The notes beneath the pieces were generated by a model, which worked only from the letters and a program-made list of their open reading frames with translations, was not told the DNA's origin and made no database searches. Below, in pieces: positions 1-11,592 of a stretch of DNA of 64,000 nt. The position numbers were made by a program, and so were the translations under genes. This DNA comes from Polytrichum commune (Eukaryota; Streptophyta; Polytrichopsida; Polytrichales; Polytrichaceae): contig OX485804.1 in the NCBI GenBank assembly GCA_950295325.1, positions 10,168,001 through 10,232,000 on the forward strand, written 5' to 3'. The stretch's first letter is position 1, and every line of letters begins with the position of its first letter.

Positions 1-1954
1 CCAACAAACATTCAAAATGGCCAGAACCTGTGACCTCCACCACACACAACCCTCGACAAAGTGTTTGTAGAGTCTCTGCCTTGAAGCAATTTAGTAAGGT
101 TACCCGGAGCAGGTAACAGATAAGTATCAGAGCCCAAAAGGAAAGACAACCTTCAACTTGGAAATGCAAACAAGCGAAGCTCAACTTCACCGAAACGACA
201 ATCTCAGCTCTGCCTGCATGACCCATGGCTAAGCGGAAGCATGTATTGCATATTGCAGTGACTCCCCTTAATACAACTTCAATGAAAATATGATCCAACA
301 AACATTCAATTGCTCAGAACCTGTGACCTCCGCCACCGTAAACTTCAATCCACACAAATTGACTAAAATTGTCCGGTTGTGACCACAATCACCATACCCA
401 CAACTACCCAGAATTGCAAACCCAAAGGGAAGATGAAGAGAAAACCAACATTTGGCACCGCCTTCAACGTACCCTTGAACGAGATTGGCAAGTGGTGCAA
501 GGTGGCACATACTTTGGTTGTGTGGAAGTTGTGAATGAATGGAAGATTCGCGTGAGTCACCAATGCTGTTGGGTTTGGCGCGTCCGTCCGAGCATTCGTG
601 CATGGCATGGAGGGATGCTGCACAAATTAGGAGTCGGATTTTTCCAATTCGTATCTGTTAGTATAAATCTGTCTCTACACTCGGTTGTATGTTGTCACTC
701 AGGGTGTTGATGAAGCTGATTCTTTGGGATGTGGATTACTTACTTCGTGTCAAGAAATTCTTGTTGTGTCATTGCCAAATGTCACACCACAACCTCTTGG
801 ATCATTCACATTGTGTAATCCTTCACGATGTTCGCACACCACGTCATATCGGGTGCAAGCATGGTACAGTGGACCAAAAAAATGCTCCAATATCTTAAAA
901 CCATAGTTTCTTGGTCAAACGCCTAAAAGCAGTATCAATAAATTGTTTAAATTGAATATTTCTTCATGGTGACCTCTATTGTTGTGTTAAGTACCCAGAT
1001 GTAGAATACCGATTTTTGACATCTTCAAAAGTTATCATTAAACGTAATGTTCAAATGCAAATGTCCAGATCTAGTTTCATGACCTTAACAATTTTGAACT
1101 TGATATTTTTTTATATTCTTTGAATATATCATACACTTGAGTTCATCACCAAACATTTTTGTCAAAAATCATCAATTTAATGTAACTCTATCATATTTGA
1201 AATGAAATTTTAAAAAAACCTTGCGCAATATCACCACTCACATACCCACTTCCACTGTATTCTAAAATATGTAGATTTTTTTTTGAGATTTTTTTTGTCA
1301 AGATAAATTTCTTGGCTTTGTAAAATGACATGGTCAAGAAAATATTTATGACCTGTGTTTCTAACAAAATTGAGAGATGGTATTTTGTTTTGAATCACTT
1401 CAACTCAAACATCGGCAAGGATCAAGAGTTTTCCACTTTACCATCCTTGAACCCATTGATAACAACCACAATGATGTTCCCTCAACATCTAATAGAGCAA
1501 GGGTTGTCACATGTCTTTTCATTGGACTTGAACACCTTAAATGTCTAAGAGTGCACACTAGAAGGATTTATTCTGATAGTCATGCCCAACTTTTGGACAA
1601 GTCATTTGTCTATATTTTCAACTTCAATATGCCTAAAAGGCTCCATATAGATTGTTGCCTTGGAACATTTGTAACCAACAAACCATGATCTAATATTTTT
1701 ACTTACGTGTGAACATTTGATCATGCCACAAGGCAACAAATTGAGTGATGAACTCAAGCTTACAATTAACAAATTTGAAGCAAATTTGGAAGAGTGGAAG
1801 TTTGAAATAAAGTGAACATATGTTGGCTTGTTAAGTGCTTTTTATAGGCATAAAATTCTACATCCATGGGCTAAACCTTGGTTGGATCACATGTGCATAT
1901 GTGATTCACTTGCATGGTTTGGAAATCACTAATTTTGTGTCTTCAAATTGTGTA
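1..1954. other. Intergenic stretch with one Roco scrap
   Basis: I see no complete gene here. A roughly 50-bp sequence at 1-50 recurs, slightly altered, at about 296-345 (both contain CCAACAAACATTCAA followed by CAGAACCTGTGACCTCC), so a local direct duplication is present. Around 770-860 there is a fragment related to the Roco C-terminus (listed separately). The remainder, 950-1950, is AT-rich with no recognisable coding signal on either strand. Confidence 0.5.
770..860 (-). pseudogene. Fragment of a second Roco-type C-terminus
   Basis: The minus strand reads VCEHREGLHNVND then RGCGVTFGNDTTR, which matches MCEHPGGFHIVDDKKGCDVTFGTDATR in the Roco pseudogene 1.5 kb downstream (about 2350-2450). 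Outside this short block the two copies cannot be aligned by eye and stop codons follow, so this is a relic. It implies that Roco genes were once duplicated in tandem here. No function is expected. Confidence 0.5.
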
Positions 1955-2621
1955 CTAGCAAGGAAGCAAAACTAACGAAGAGTCATCTTCACCTTCTTTC
2001 ATGTGGTCATTGCAAAGCCATGCAATGGTTATATGACACCCTCCGATATTATTTTTGTACATAGCCTTTCGCAAAGAGAAAGAACCATACACATTCTTCC
2101 CCTTCAAAAAATCGATCAACCATTGTTCAGCTGTATGTTTGTTGTCATCCGTGATTGTCAATCTTTGAAGTTTACAATCAATGGTTTCATCTACATAAGG
2201 TATTTTCCAACCATCGAGCAAGCCCGGCGTGTCAATGACCAACATGAAATCCTTTGCTAGATCTGGAATCATTGTTCCCATACCGGCCGTCAAATGTGCA
2301 CCAACTTTTGCCAATATAGTGAATATCCTCAATCCCCACACCAAAATCGTTTGAAACACTCTTGTTGCATCTGTGCCGAATGTCACATCACAACCTTTTT
2401 TTATCATCCACAATGTGAAACCCTCCGGGATGTTCACACATGAAATGCATTTTCCAATTGGTAAGGCTGGGCACTATGTGTATCACAATACATTTCAAAC
2501 TCTTCTTGGAAGTTATGGTGAAGTATATGAGCCGTGGCACTTGAGGTTGTTGCAATTCCACTGAGAATGTCATCAACTTGTCGATATTCTCACATATCTT
2601 TGGTAGCATGTATTTCTCCAT
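1955..2621 (-). pseudogene. C-terminal region of the Roco pseudogene
   Basis: Two overlapping open stretches (2621-2388 and 2437-1955) join into one homologous protein if a frameshift at the seven-T run 2396-2402 is allowed: one ends in HIVDDKK and the other continues KKGCDVTFGTDATRVF. The segment ends with a plausible natural terminus just before 1955. I know no function for this region beyond its position after COR in plant Roco proteins. The frameshift is either a real mutation or a homopolymer miscall. Confidence 0.55.
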
Positions 2622-2788
2622 GGAAGTGATGTGGTTATTCGCCTCTCCATGTCATCCGACTTTGTCATGACCTTGGTATTACTCTCTTGTATCTTGTATT
2701 ACACCCTTCGTCCAATTCGTTGAACCAATTTATATACATTTTCATTATTCACTTCACCCATGACATCATCTGATTCAGCATCATCCAT

Positions 2789-4630
2789 CTAGTGTGGTTG
2801 TGTAGCCATCAATTCTTCATGTTTCGTGTCACAAGGCAGCATCTTTTGTAGACTTTGCAAGTCTCGGAGATGTCTATTTAGTATATTCTCCCATGTCTTC
2901 TTGTCCAACAATGTTTGTGCATCATCATGACTTGCCTCCAATGGACCATCTTCTTTCCAATTGTGTTCATAAGAATAATCGCAAGTTGCCAAAAGAATAG
3001 ATTGTAGATCCTCAACCATAACAACTTGGTGTTCCATGTGGATTTGTGGAATCAAGCGTTCCACACATGTGAAACGCAAAATTCCTTCACCAAGAATCAC
3101 TCCTTGACAACCCAATATAGGATGAGCGCAAAGATCATAGATATGTTTCATAACATGTGTATGTAGGAACTCCAATATAACATCTTCGTCGGTCTTTGAA
3201 GAACACACCATGATATCAATGTCAAAACCGATTTGATCACTACTTTCCACGATGACTTCCATCCCGCTTCTATAGAATAATATTACATTCTTGGCGAGCT
3301 TGTAGCTATTTTTGCCATTGTCTCTTCCAAAAAGCTTTTGAAATACCACCTGCAATGAAGGAAAATTTCATTAAACGTCACTCTCTTTGATTTGTAAATG
3401 CATAATTTAGTTTTTAACACAATGATAAACAATGAAGGTATCAATTTTTTTTCCAAAAGATTGCTTTGTAGTGTAATTTTTGCTTGAGCGCAAGACAGTA
3501 AATATCATGAGAATCTCGTATAGTCTATATACATGAGAAAAAACCCCAAAACAAAAGATATTACAATGAAGAATTGCACCCCCGTTGCTTTCTTGACTAC
3601 TACATTGTGTACAACAAGGGAAAATCCAATGACATGAATTATAGCAAGAAGGTAATTTGCTAGTTATAGTTTATTTTTTACATAATTGTGATGCTTACAA
3701 GTTCATAACCAATAAATGCATTGTAAGGTTCTTCTGGTCATCACAGGCCGTTGGTATGGTCTAACTTTTGTACATGTAATCGTGGGAAAAACCCAAGAGT
3801 GAGGACGGTTCGAGCTTTATCGTCACATAACATCCTCCGACCCACATACTACCAATTTGAATGTTTCTCTTGCGAAGGCCAATGCAATTGTCGCTTCCCC
3901 AAATAAGATTGATCGTTGTCATCTTAGGTAGGGATTTCACACTGTATCATCATCATGTTCAAAACAAAACTCCATCTTTATCATCATTTGCAACAAGTCA
4001 TCAAAAGAAAATCCGTGTAGGTTGGGTTGGAGCGATGCGTTCACAACATGCTTGAAATCAATCTTGGACATGGTATCATTTGTGATTCCATCCAAGCTAT
4101 CAAGTCTTTTGCATTTCAACACACGTTTGATGATATCATGACAAAACCAATGAGGACCCAAGACCACAAAATCAAGCTCTTCATTGTCCATCAAGTGTCC
4201 GCTATCGTGTAAAGAAATTGCCACAACTTCTTTTTTTCTTTTCACAAATTCTGGTCCAAGCCCATCGTAAGATTTCAACTCTTCCACATTGTCACACAAC
4301 TTAGAAAACTTGTTCCACTGCACAAGGGGTTGGTTGGGGTGATCACGGTTCCAATTGGCAATAAGAACTTGCATCCTTGAACAAGCCTCAAAAACATGTG
4401 GCAATGTTCTCAACAGGAATTTTAAGTGTGCCTTCATTGTTTGGAGCAAAACATTGATGGAGTCAATTGACAAGGCATTGACTGCAAACACTTGTAAATC
4501 AATCTCAAAAATATCTTTGAATAGGTTTCTGAGCTATTCAACCTTATCCTTGATTCTTGGTAGATTGAAACTTTCATAGTCGGGACCTACCATGTTAAGG
4601 CTTGTCAATACAATGATCACATGTGGTTTA
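2789..4630 (-). pseudogene. COR domain of the Roco pseudogene
   Basis: The COR domain follows Roc and mediates dimerisation in this family. The stretch 4491-3937 contains the winged-helix-like part (ISLHDSGHL, VVLGPHWFCHDII). After a gap come CDDKARTVLTLGFFPRL near 3800 and the stretch 3355-2789 (VVFQKLFGRDNGKNSY, LFYRSGMEVIVESSD), typical of the C-terminal half of COR. A TAG codon at 4534-4536 interrupts KVE*LRNLFKDIF where a Gln codon would fit, a C-to-T change. The 3937-3700 region needs more than one frame change, part of which could be an undetected intron. Several lesions make expression of a full protein unlikely. Confidence 0.6.
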
Positions 4631-4639
4631 TAGGTTGTT

Positions 4640-5048
4640 GATATTCTTGAATTTGAACCGCAACCAATATAACAATTCATCTCCAATTACTTGGACATTC
4701 TTGAGGTGGCGTGTGCCAAGTTGGAATGGATAATTGCAAACAAGTAAAAACAAACATGAACTCCCGGAGTTGCCTGTAAGATTTGGAATCACAAGGTCAT
4801 GAAAAAATGATAATCATCCTGACCTGCCATATCCCAAATGGTGACCATGATGTCATCAAATGACATACCATGTACTTCAATGCCCCTCGTTTGTGGTGTC
4901 ACTTCTCTTGGATCATCATTTGATTTGCCTTTGCAGAGCATGCCTGATAGCAAATTTGTAAATGTCCATTGTTTTTTCCATTTAGGCATTTCATTCCAGT
5001 TCGAGGGTTTGACTACTTTCATTATAGTTTGACAAAGAGTCGTCTTGC
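4640..5048 (-). pseudogene. Roc GTPase exon of the Roco pseudogene
   Basis: The exon begins after a CAG acceptor at 5049. Joined to the exon ending at 7515 (donor G^GTGAGC) it gives CGYPLVGKTTLCQ, a perfect Walker A (GxxxxGKT). Downstream the G3/Walker B segment IWDMAGQDDYHFF is intact, followed in another frame by HDLVIPNLTGNSG and LFLLVCNYPF. The shift lies in a six-A run at about 4800 and a second shift lies near 4640. The restored Walker A across a canonical intron shows that the intron is original to the gene and predates the damage. Confidence 0.7.
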
Positions 5049-5285
5049 CTGCTCAAGAATCACACAAATACACATGACTATTATGGCATAAACCTAACAT
5101 GCTCAAGTTTGATATAGGTTTGCAAAAATTAAGAAAAATCTAACATTTAAGCAAACTTTTGATACTAAAAGACGTGGCAACACTTTGACATTGAAGAACC
5201 CCTAATTTAAATATACCATTGAAATGTGTTTGGTTTATTTCTACCAAAAAATAAAATGATCAATTTGTCTACGTTGAGAATTGTC

Positions 5286-6824
5286 CAGGGTTGTCTATCG
5301 CGACGTCCTGCCACCGTCATGATGTGTCGTGTCGGGGCGGACCCCTCCGTCACGACATAATAGGGTCCACGTAGGGTCATACTAGGGGGAAGCTAGTAGG
5401 GTGGGTAAAATACTTACCTTCTTGCCAAGGTGGCATCCAATGTGGCAGAAAAATCCGACGTGGATGTGCATATTTCCCTTGCCAGGTAAATCATTTTGCC
5501 TTTGTGTTTATCATTTTGTTAAAATCAAAGTAGTAAAATATGACAAATGAGGGTGTGGGGGGGAGGGGAACGGAGCGGACGGGGACGGGAACGGGGGCGG
5601 GAACAGATGCGGACGGGGGGAACGCCGGATGGAGGGCCGGATGGGGGCCGGATTGGAGTTCGGATTGGGGGGGGGCGGGTGTCGGATTTGGGGGGGGGGG
5701 CGGATGGAGGCCGGATGAGGGCCGGATTGGGGAGGGGAACGTAGGGAGCGGGGGGAACGTAGGGAGCGGGGGGAACGTAGGGAGCGGGGGGAACAGGGGG
5801 GGGGGGGGGACGGGCGCTAGTAAATTTTTTCCCACTTTACCTCTACTTTGCTGACATGGCACCATACGTGGACATCGTAAATCCTACGTGTCCTGATTGG
5901 GGTAATGTAATTACACAAAAAAATACGGTAAAATTCAAGTTCGTCAGGATAAAGACGGCATCCGGCATAATGTCGTGACAGATACGTGTCGTGACGCCAC
6001 GACATTATGTCGGGATTAGCCTCCATCACGACACAATAGACAACCCTCAGGGTTGTCTATCGCGACGTCATGTCGGGGTCGTGCCGTCATGACGCGTCGT
6101 GTCGGGTCGGACCCCTCCGTCACGACACAATAGGCTCCTCGTAGGGTCAAACTAGGGTCAACCTAGTAGGGTGGGTAAAATACTTACCTTCTTGCCAAGG
6201 TGGCGTCCTATGTGGCAAAAAATGCCGACGTGGATGTGCATATTTCCCTTGGCATGTAAACCATTTTGCCATTGTGTTTACCATTTTGTTAAAATCAAAG
6301 TAATAAAATATTACTAAGGAGGGTGTAGGTCGGACGGGGGGAACGGGTGGGGAGCGTGGGCGGACGTGTGGGAACGCGGGGGAACGTGGGGTCGGAGGGG
6401 GGGGGGGGGGGGGTCGGGTGGGGTGGGAAGGTAGGGAGGGAGGACGGGAAAAGGTCGGACGGGGGGGTCGGATGGGAGGGAACGTAGGGAACGGGTTAGG
6501 GAACATGTTAATGGGCTAAGGGAGTGGGGTTAGGGTACGGGGAACCGGGGGGGAACTGGGGCGGATGGGAGGGCGGATGGGCGCTAGTAATTTTATTCCC
6601 CACTTTACCTCTACTTTGCTGACATGTCATCACACGTGGACATCGTAACTCCTACTTGTCCGCAATGGGGTAATGTAAATACACAAAAAAATCGGTAAAA
6701 TTCAAGTCCGGCAGGATAAAGACATCATCCGGCATAATGTTGTGACGGATACGTGTCGTGACGGCACAACATTATGTCGGGATTACCCTCCGTCACGACA
6801 CAATAGACAACCCTGACAACCCTG
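5286..6824. mobile_element. Tandem dimer of a non-autonomous hAT-like element
   Basis: The element starts CAGGGTTGTC and ends GACAACCCTG, terminal inverted repeats of the CAGGG type known from hAT transposons. An 8-bp direct repeat GAATTGTC flanks it (5278-5285 and 6825-6832), the duplication size of hAT insertions. Inside, a second head-to-tail copy begins at about 6048 (unit 1 5286-6047, unit 2 6048-6824) with the ends abutting and no target duplication between them. Each unit has subterminal CGTCACGACA-type inverted motifs and a strongly G-skewed centre (5555-5815 and 6325-6575) with an 18-bp GGGAGCGGGGGGAACGTA repeat in unit 1. There is no transposase gene. It sits in the intron that splits the Roco P-loop. 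Confidence 0.75.
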
Positions 6825-7514
6825 GAATTGTCCATGAAACAATTTGCATGTGGACAATTCCCCACCATTTTATTGCGTGTTATGGTCATCATCACACCAT
6901 TTTTCACAAGAAATTCAAGTCAAATTGGAGAGTATTCATTGATTATATTTGTATGGAGGAATCCATATATAATGTTGATAAGCATATATTACTCTACATG
7001 AGGCTCCGATTTATGATTTGAAGTGTACCAATGTAAGTACTAAAGATCATTCTAGTTCAACTACACCAAAGTACTTAAGCATCCCCTAAGTGGCAAGAAT
7101 GATACATCATAGGTTGATTGTACCTAGCAAGTTACTTAAATACCTAAAAGACAAACAATATACCAAACATGAAAACGAATGTTAGAGTTATTTGTAAACG
7201 TGGGGGTTGAAGTGGGGTTAAAATCTTCTAATTTGTCCCTTTTTAAAATATAACTAGACAATCTTAAGAGGATTTCTTTGAGCTTTAGGCGTCCATATAT
7301 TTCATCTTTATATAGCTAATATTATTTTCATTTCCTTGCCAGATGAAATATGCACATGTCTTATCGAGGCCCTTCTTGCTCCACTCACGCTTGTGTACTA
7401 CTCAAATAGAATTGAACTCACAAATGAAAGGTACAAAAGTTTCTCAAAGATTTGTAAGCGTAGAAATAGATGTAGGAGGAGTTTTGGTTTCTGAAATTGG
7501 GTTCATGGGCTCAC

Positions 7515-7668
7515 CTACCAAGGGGTAGCCACAGAGGAAGAAACTGGCGGAATTGGGTCTGGCAGTGACCATAGCCTGCAACACCTCCCACATGTTGTGC
7601 TTGGCCTTCTGCTCTAATACCGCCTCCACCATCTCCGCCCCTCCATCTCTTTGTAGAGGTGTACCCAA
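7515..7668 (-). pseudogene. Exon with first half of the Roc P-loop
   Basis: This exon encodes KHNMWEVLQAMVTARP and then SFFLCGYPLVG before a consensus donor. It ends in phase 1 and completes a glycine codon with the exon starting at 5048. A TAG codon at 7678-7680 just upstream in the same frame separates it from the leucine-rich repeats (HHLK*LPLLGTPLQ). The following intron (7514 to 5049, 2466 nt) holds the hAT dimer. Confidence 0.65.
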
Positions 7669-7677
7669 TAGAGGAAG

Positions 7678-9106
7678 CTATTTCAGATGATGATTCACTT
7701 CCAGTAGATCGAATATTGTCCCCAGCACCCTCCGCCCAACCACTCCGTCACAACCCCATAATATGACCTCCTCCAAGCACTTGTTGCTTTTGAGGGCCTC
7801 TAGCCAGTAGGATCACGTTATCTGCAACTTGCAATAAGCTCGAGTCGTGCAAATCCAACTTCAACAAGGAAGTATTTTGTCGTATGAGGGTCCCCAAGAG
7901 CTCCATGTCCTCTATCCCTAAGTCGCCCGCGATACCAAGATGTGTAAGAGACGAATTGGGTTGAAGGTCACCGTCGGGCATGTTGTGGGTCAGAGATGCA
8001 ACTAGTGCCTTCAGTCCCGCTGCACTGATGTGGTTGTGACTTATGTTCAGTTGTCGGAGCGTAGTATTGGAGCGTAGTGCCTCTGCAATGCGCGCCGCAC
8101 CTTGTGGCCCCATTTTGTTAAACCAGAGATGTATGACTGTAAGGGAAGTGTTGTGCCACAACATGGATGCAACTACCTCTGCCCTTTCATCGTTGATTCC
8201 TGTGCCGTCCAGCATCAGAGTTTTTAAACCTTGGTAGGACCCTTCCCCACCTATCATGAGGGGTTTAAGGAACAATTTAAGCCCCTCCGTGTCAAAAACA
8301 TCCTCTTCTACATTGAAAATGCTAAAACAGGTAAAGGTTGAATTCCTGCGGAGACCGGATACCAAGCTTTCGATTGCAGCTCGGTCGAGTAGAAGTGTGC
8401 ATTGTAAACAATTTTCTAGGGAAATAGGTTGCAAGCTCGGGCTCTCCATGATCACTAGAAACATGTCCATTACAAGTGGTTTGAGACGTGTTACAAGTGT
8501 CCTATCTGGTTCTCGCCAGAAACCAGTTTTAATACATACCACTTCAATCCTTTAGTTGGAGCGTACTATGGCATTCGCAAACTCTGCCATGAACATAACT
8601 GAAATTTCTTCCTCCATGAAATTTCCGCTGAAGCTGAGGGAGACTCCAGATTGAGTTACTCCGGAATGTCGGGAAATTTAGATGCACAAATTCCGATCAT
8701 TGGAAACACTTTTCACAATGGCCTTCCATACACTCCTCAAGTTAAGGCTAGGCTTATCAACATCGCCGGAAGATTTGTAAGAAAACTGGAACTCCAGTTT
8801 CTTATCCCGGGAGATCGCTGAGAGAATCAGCTCCAAACCAAAATCTGGTGCATCATGTGACCTCAATGATGTCAAATCCAAAGCATCCACAACCACTGTT
8901 CCCTGAACAAGCTGGTCCTCACCATGATGCGGTGTTGATCCGCCCACCTGTCCAAGCACACAGCTGGTCTCCTCAGGTTGGGGCTTCCATAAAATTGAAC
9001 GGAAATACGACTTCAACCAAACCGCAACTCTCACCAGCAGAGTAATGAAAGGAATCCACAACTGCATCATGACTCTTGTGTCGGTGGTTTGCAACAACGA
9101 TAACAA
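7678..9106 (-). pseudogene. Leucine-rich repeat region of the Roco pseudogene
   Basis: The stretch 8542-7748 carries at least five ribonuclease-inhibitor-type LRR units, e.g. LKTLMLDGTGINDERAE, LTVIHLWFNKMGPQGAARI, LRQLNISHNHISAAGLKAL and LLKLDLHDSSLL. Such repeats usually form a ligand or partner surface. The upstream stretch 9106-8678 is in the same frame and is separated only by two stops (8678-8680 and 8552-8554); the sequence between them still reads like the family. A frameshift near 7765 precedes the P-loop exon. Confidence 0.65.
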
Positions 9107-9668
9107 TATTAGTGTGTGCTACAAAATTAGTGCACTTCTGAGGAAGTACCAAAAGTTTCCCTTCACAAACTTTTTGCTATGACTCACAGGCATGTTCTCT
9201 CCACTCCGAAGTTTGGAGGAGGAAATTAGTGGGTGCACGCTCCTCATCCACCAGCACAACCATTCTCTTTAGAACTGTGATGTACGCAGGTCTTCATACA
9301 TGGATCATGGCAAGAGTGAGCTGAAACGATTTCTCGCTCAAGTTCCCCTATTCTTACAATCCACTCCTGAGTGCAATTTCCTCTCTCTTTGTTTTATGTA
9401 CCATGGAAAAGCTCTCTCCAGGAAGAAGGAGTGCGAGCATAGAATAGGTTGAAGGGCACACGCTCCCAATGAGGCACTGCACGAGGCCGCCTAGAAATCC
9501 CCAGTCCCATCTAAACTCCACGGATTCAGAAGGTTGTCCGTCGTCAACAGAACCATGGTTGCACCGGAGATCCTGAAGCTCCACAACACGACTTGGACTT
9601 TGAATGAAAAGAAATGGTGTGCTATAAATCATATTCAGAATATTGAGGTAGCCATTGGGTAGGGAGAT

Positions 9669-10215
9669 GTTAAGTTCCCCCCACGAACTTTTTGGGGGAG
9701 GAATATTCGGGCAGGGTAGCTGCCGGTCCTAAAAATCAAGATTTTCTGGACCCGACTGAAAACTGCTGCCTGCCCGCCCGACTTCGGAAAAACCATTGCC
9801 TTTTGCATTTTGAACTTATCCACAAATCCCATATTGAGTGCATTTCATCGTCAAGGTCCTAAATCCAATATATATGTTCACTTCCATTGCATAACTAAAC
9901 AATTGACTGGGCTTTCATTTTCAAAGTGAAATTGTCAATAAAACATGTAATTAACACAAAAGTCAAAAATATTACAAAATCTTTATTAGCACTGAGGTTA
10001 TAATTTTTGTGACTTACCATTGAAAGGGTCTTTGTCATTTTAAAATGGAACTAAAATTAGTGATTTATTTTTTATATGTTAAATTTTGTAGTCTAGTTAA
10101 TACCTTGTACTTTCATAAAGTATTCATACGCATTTAAACTAATTAAGTGTGATTGAATTTAACTAAGTCTAATTAATTTTGATTAATCATGATTGATTCT
10201 AAATTTTTATTAATA
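9669..10215. mobile_element. Half copy of the fold-back element found at 19094-20562
   Basis: From GTTAAGTTCCCCCCACGAACTTTTTGGGGGAGG onward this stretch parallels the left arm of the complete element at 19094. Shared landmarks in order are a CAAAAATT/CCGACTGAAAA segment, TCCAATATATATGTTCACTT, CAATTGACTNGG and CAATAAANCATGTAATTAAC. The inverted right arm is absent, so this is a truncated relic. No coding capacity is visible. Confidence 0.5.
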
Positions 10216-10979
10216 ATCTCTTGAGTTGTGAGGAGCATAGTAACTTCAAAAGCAAAGGTTCTAATTGTTCGAGTAAGTAACTTATCTCTCATACCCTGGG
10301 CACACCAAGGTGGTCAAGCCCAACAATCTGGTGGCTGGGGCTTGGGGAGCCAACCCACCTGCCTCGGTGTGGCACCCAGCCATCCTTGGCTTGGAGAGTC
10401 GCCGATAGGGTTTGATGTCCTTGCCCAACACCAAAATAAAGCACAGAAATAATAATTAAAAATAAAACCCACCCGACCAACGTTGGAGCTAATTGCTAGG
10501 GTCTTCTCATCCCTACCCGGATGGCAAGGGCATGTTGCTCCCCTTGCTAGACAGTTGCAGGGGAGAGGGCATGCAACCAGCTAGTTGAGGCCTAGCCCCA
10601 GCTTGGAGCCTAGCGGCCTGGCTGGCCACTAAACTTTCCAGGGCCCACCAGACGGGGTTGGTTGGTTGGTTGGGCCATCCAGCAACCCGGTGGCCACCGT
10701 ATGAGCTCCATACACAAGTGTGGGATCCATATGTGTTGCCGGTATGTAATTAACAAGTTATTGTGGAATTTGTGTGACCAAATGGAAGTGATTGCATTCC
10801 AAATAAGTAACATGATCATATGTAATATAACATTCTATTGTCGGCTTCCTGGACTTTAAAATCAATTTTATTTCATTTCATGAGGATTTGGATTATTTAC
10901 AAGCGATGATACAAATCTGAAGGTGTAAGTTCAATCAATAGACTCGATGGAGATCAAGAAAATCAAACCGAATAACACC

Positions 10980-11117
10980 GTTTACGTGGCGGTGTCCCGT
11001 GCCTGAGGGGTTCCGCCTCCCCTCAGTGATGGGCACGGTTTTTTCTTTTGGTTTCAATTTTTGGGGTTGGCTGGGTTGGCCTTCTGTCTAAATTTTTTTT
11101 TTAAAAAAAACAAAAAA
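10980..11117 (+). mobile_element. Short SINE-like retroposon with 11-bp target duplication
   Basis: A 138-bp insertion is flanked by perfect 11-bp direct repeats CGAATAACACC (10969-10979 and 11118-11128) and ends in an A-rich tail (eight A, C, six A). Near its 5' end is a two-part hairpin: CCGTGCC (10997-11003) pairs with GGCACGG (11032-11038), and TGAGGGG (11004-11010) pairs with CCCCTCA (11019-11025). T-rich DNA follows. Variable-length duplication plus an A tail is the signature of LINE-mediated retroposition. I do not recognise the source RNA; there are no obvious tRNA A and B boxes. Confidence 0.55.
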
Positions 11118-11592
11118 CGAATAACACCCGAATACCCTTCAGTATGTGCACTTGAAACCTAAAGTTGGCCAACATGGTCCATCATGAGCATGCTTCAGAT
11201 TCACAGGAAAGTGAATTAGGAAGAGGTTAGGCAGCATGTGGGGAGATCAGCAAAAGTCAATGCCGTGTGGGGCAATGCAATTAGGCCTAACTTCGAAGGG
11301 CGTCGCCGCAGAGGACAAACTTGTTCGGGATTCGATCCGCGACCCAGAGGAAGAAATTAAAAAAAGAAAGCGCGTCATCGAGCGACTCCGGGGAGTCTGG
11401 CACAGATCTTGAGGTCGAATGTTCGCTGGTGGTGCATTAAGCCGCGGCACTATAATTGGGTAAAGTTACAGCTAATGTCGTGATGATGCGACACGGTGTA
11501 GCCTAACCCATGTGCACCCGCCCGTACTACTAGTACTAAACACTGTAACATATTGTGCAGGCCGGGTCGGTGCACTCATCCCTGCTGATCCC

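Larger units (their letters stand above)
1955..9632 (-). pseudogene. Roco (LRR-Roc-COR) family GTPase, decayed
   Basis: Roco proteins combine leucine-rich repeats, a Ras-like Roc GTPase and a COR dimerisation domain. All three are recognisable in order on the minus strand: ribonuclease-inhibitor-type LRRs at about 9106-7748, a Walker A formed across an intron (exon end 7515, next exon start 5048), the G3 motif WDMAGQ near 4830, COR at about 4491-2789, and a conserved C-terminal region at 2621-1955. The copy is broken in many places. In-frame stops lie at 8678-8680, 8552-8554, 7678-7680 and 4534-4536. Reading-frame shifts are needed near 7765, 4800, 4640 and 2396-2402. Two shifts fall in homopolymers (six A at about 4800, seven T at 2396-2402) and could be assembly errors, but the nonsense codons are not homopolymeric. 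The 5' limit is uncertain: LRR-like upstream sequence may reach 9632. A hAT element dimer sits in the large intron. Confidence 0.75.

Noticed and set aside
268-710. Overlapping open frames of about 110 residues on both strands
   Set aside because: No domain, no splice logic and no agreement with neighbouring genes; probably chance.
5491-5865. Open frames on both strands in the G-rich block (Pro-rich on minus, Gly/Arg-rich on plus)
   Set aside because: They are produced by simple G-rich repeats inside a hAT-like element; low complexity in every frame and no start context or domain.
6147-6506. Pro-rich minus-strand open frame
   Set aside because: Same cause as above, in the second hAT unit.
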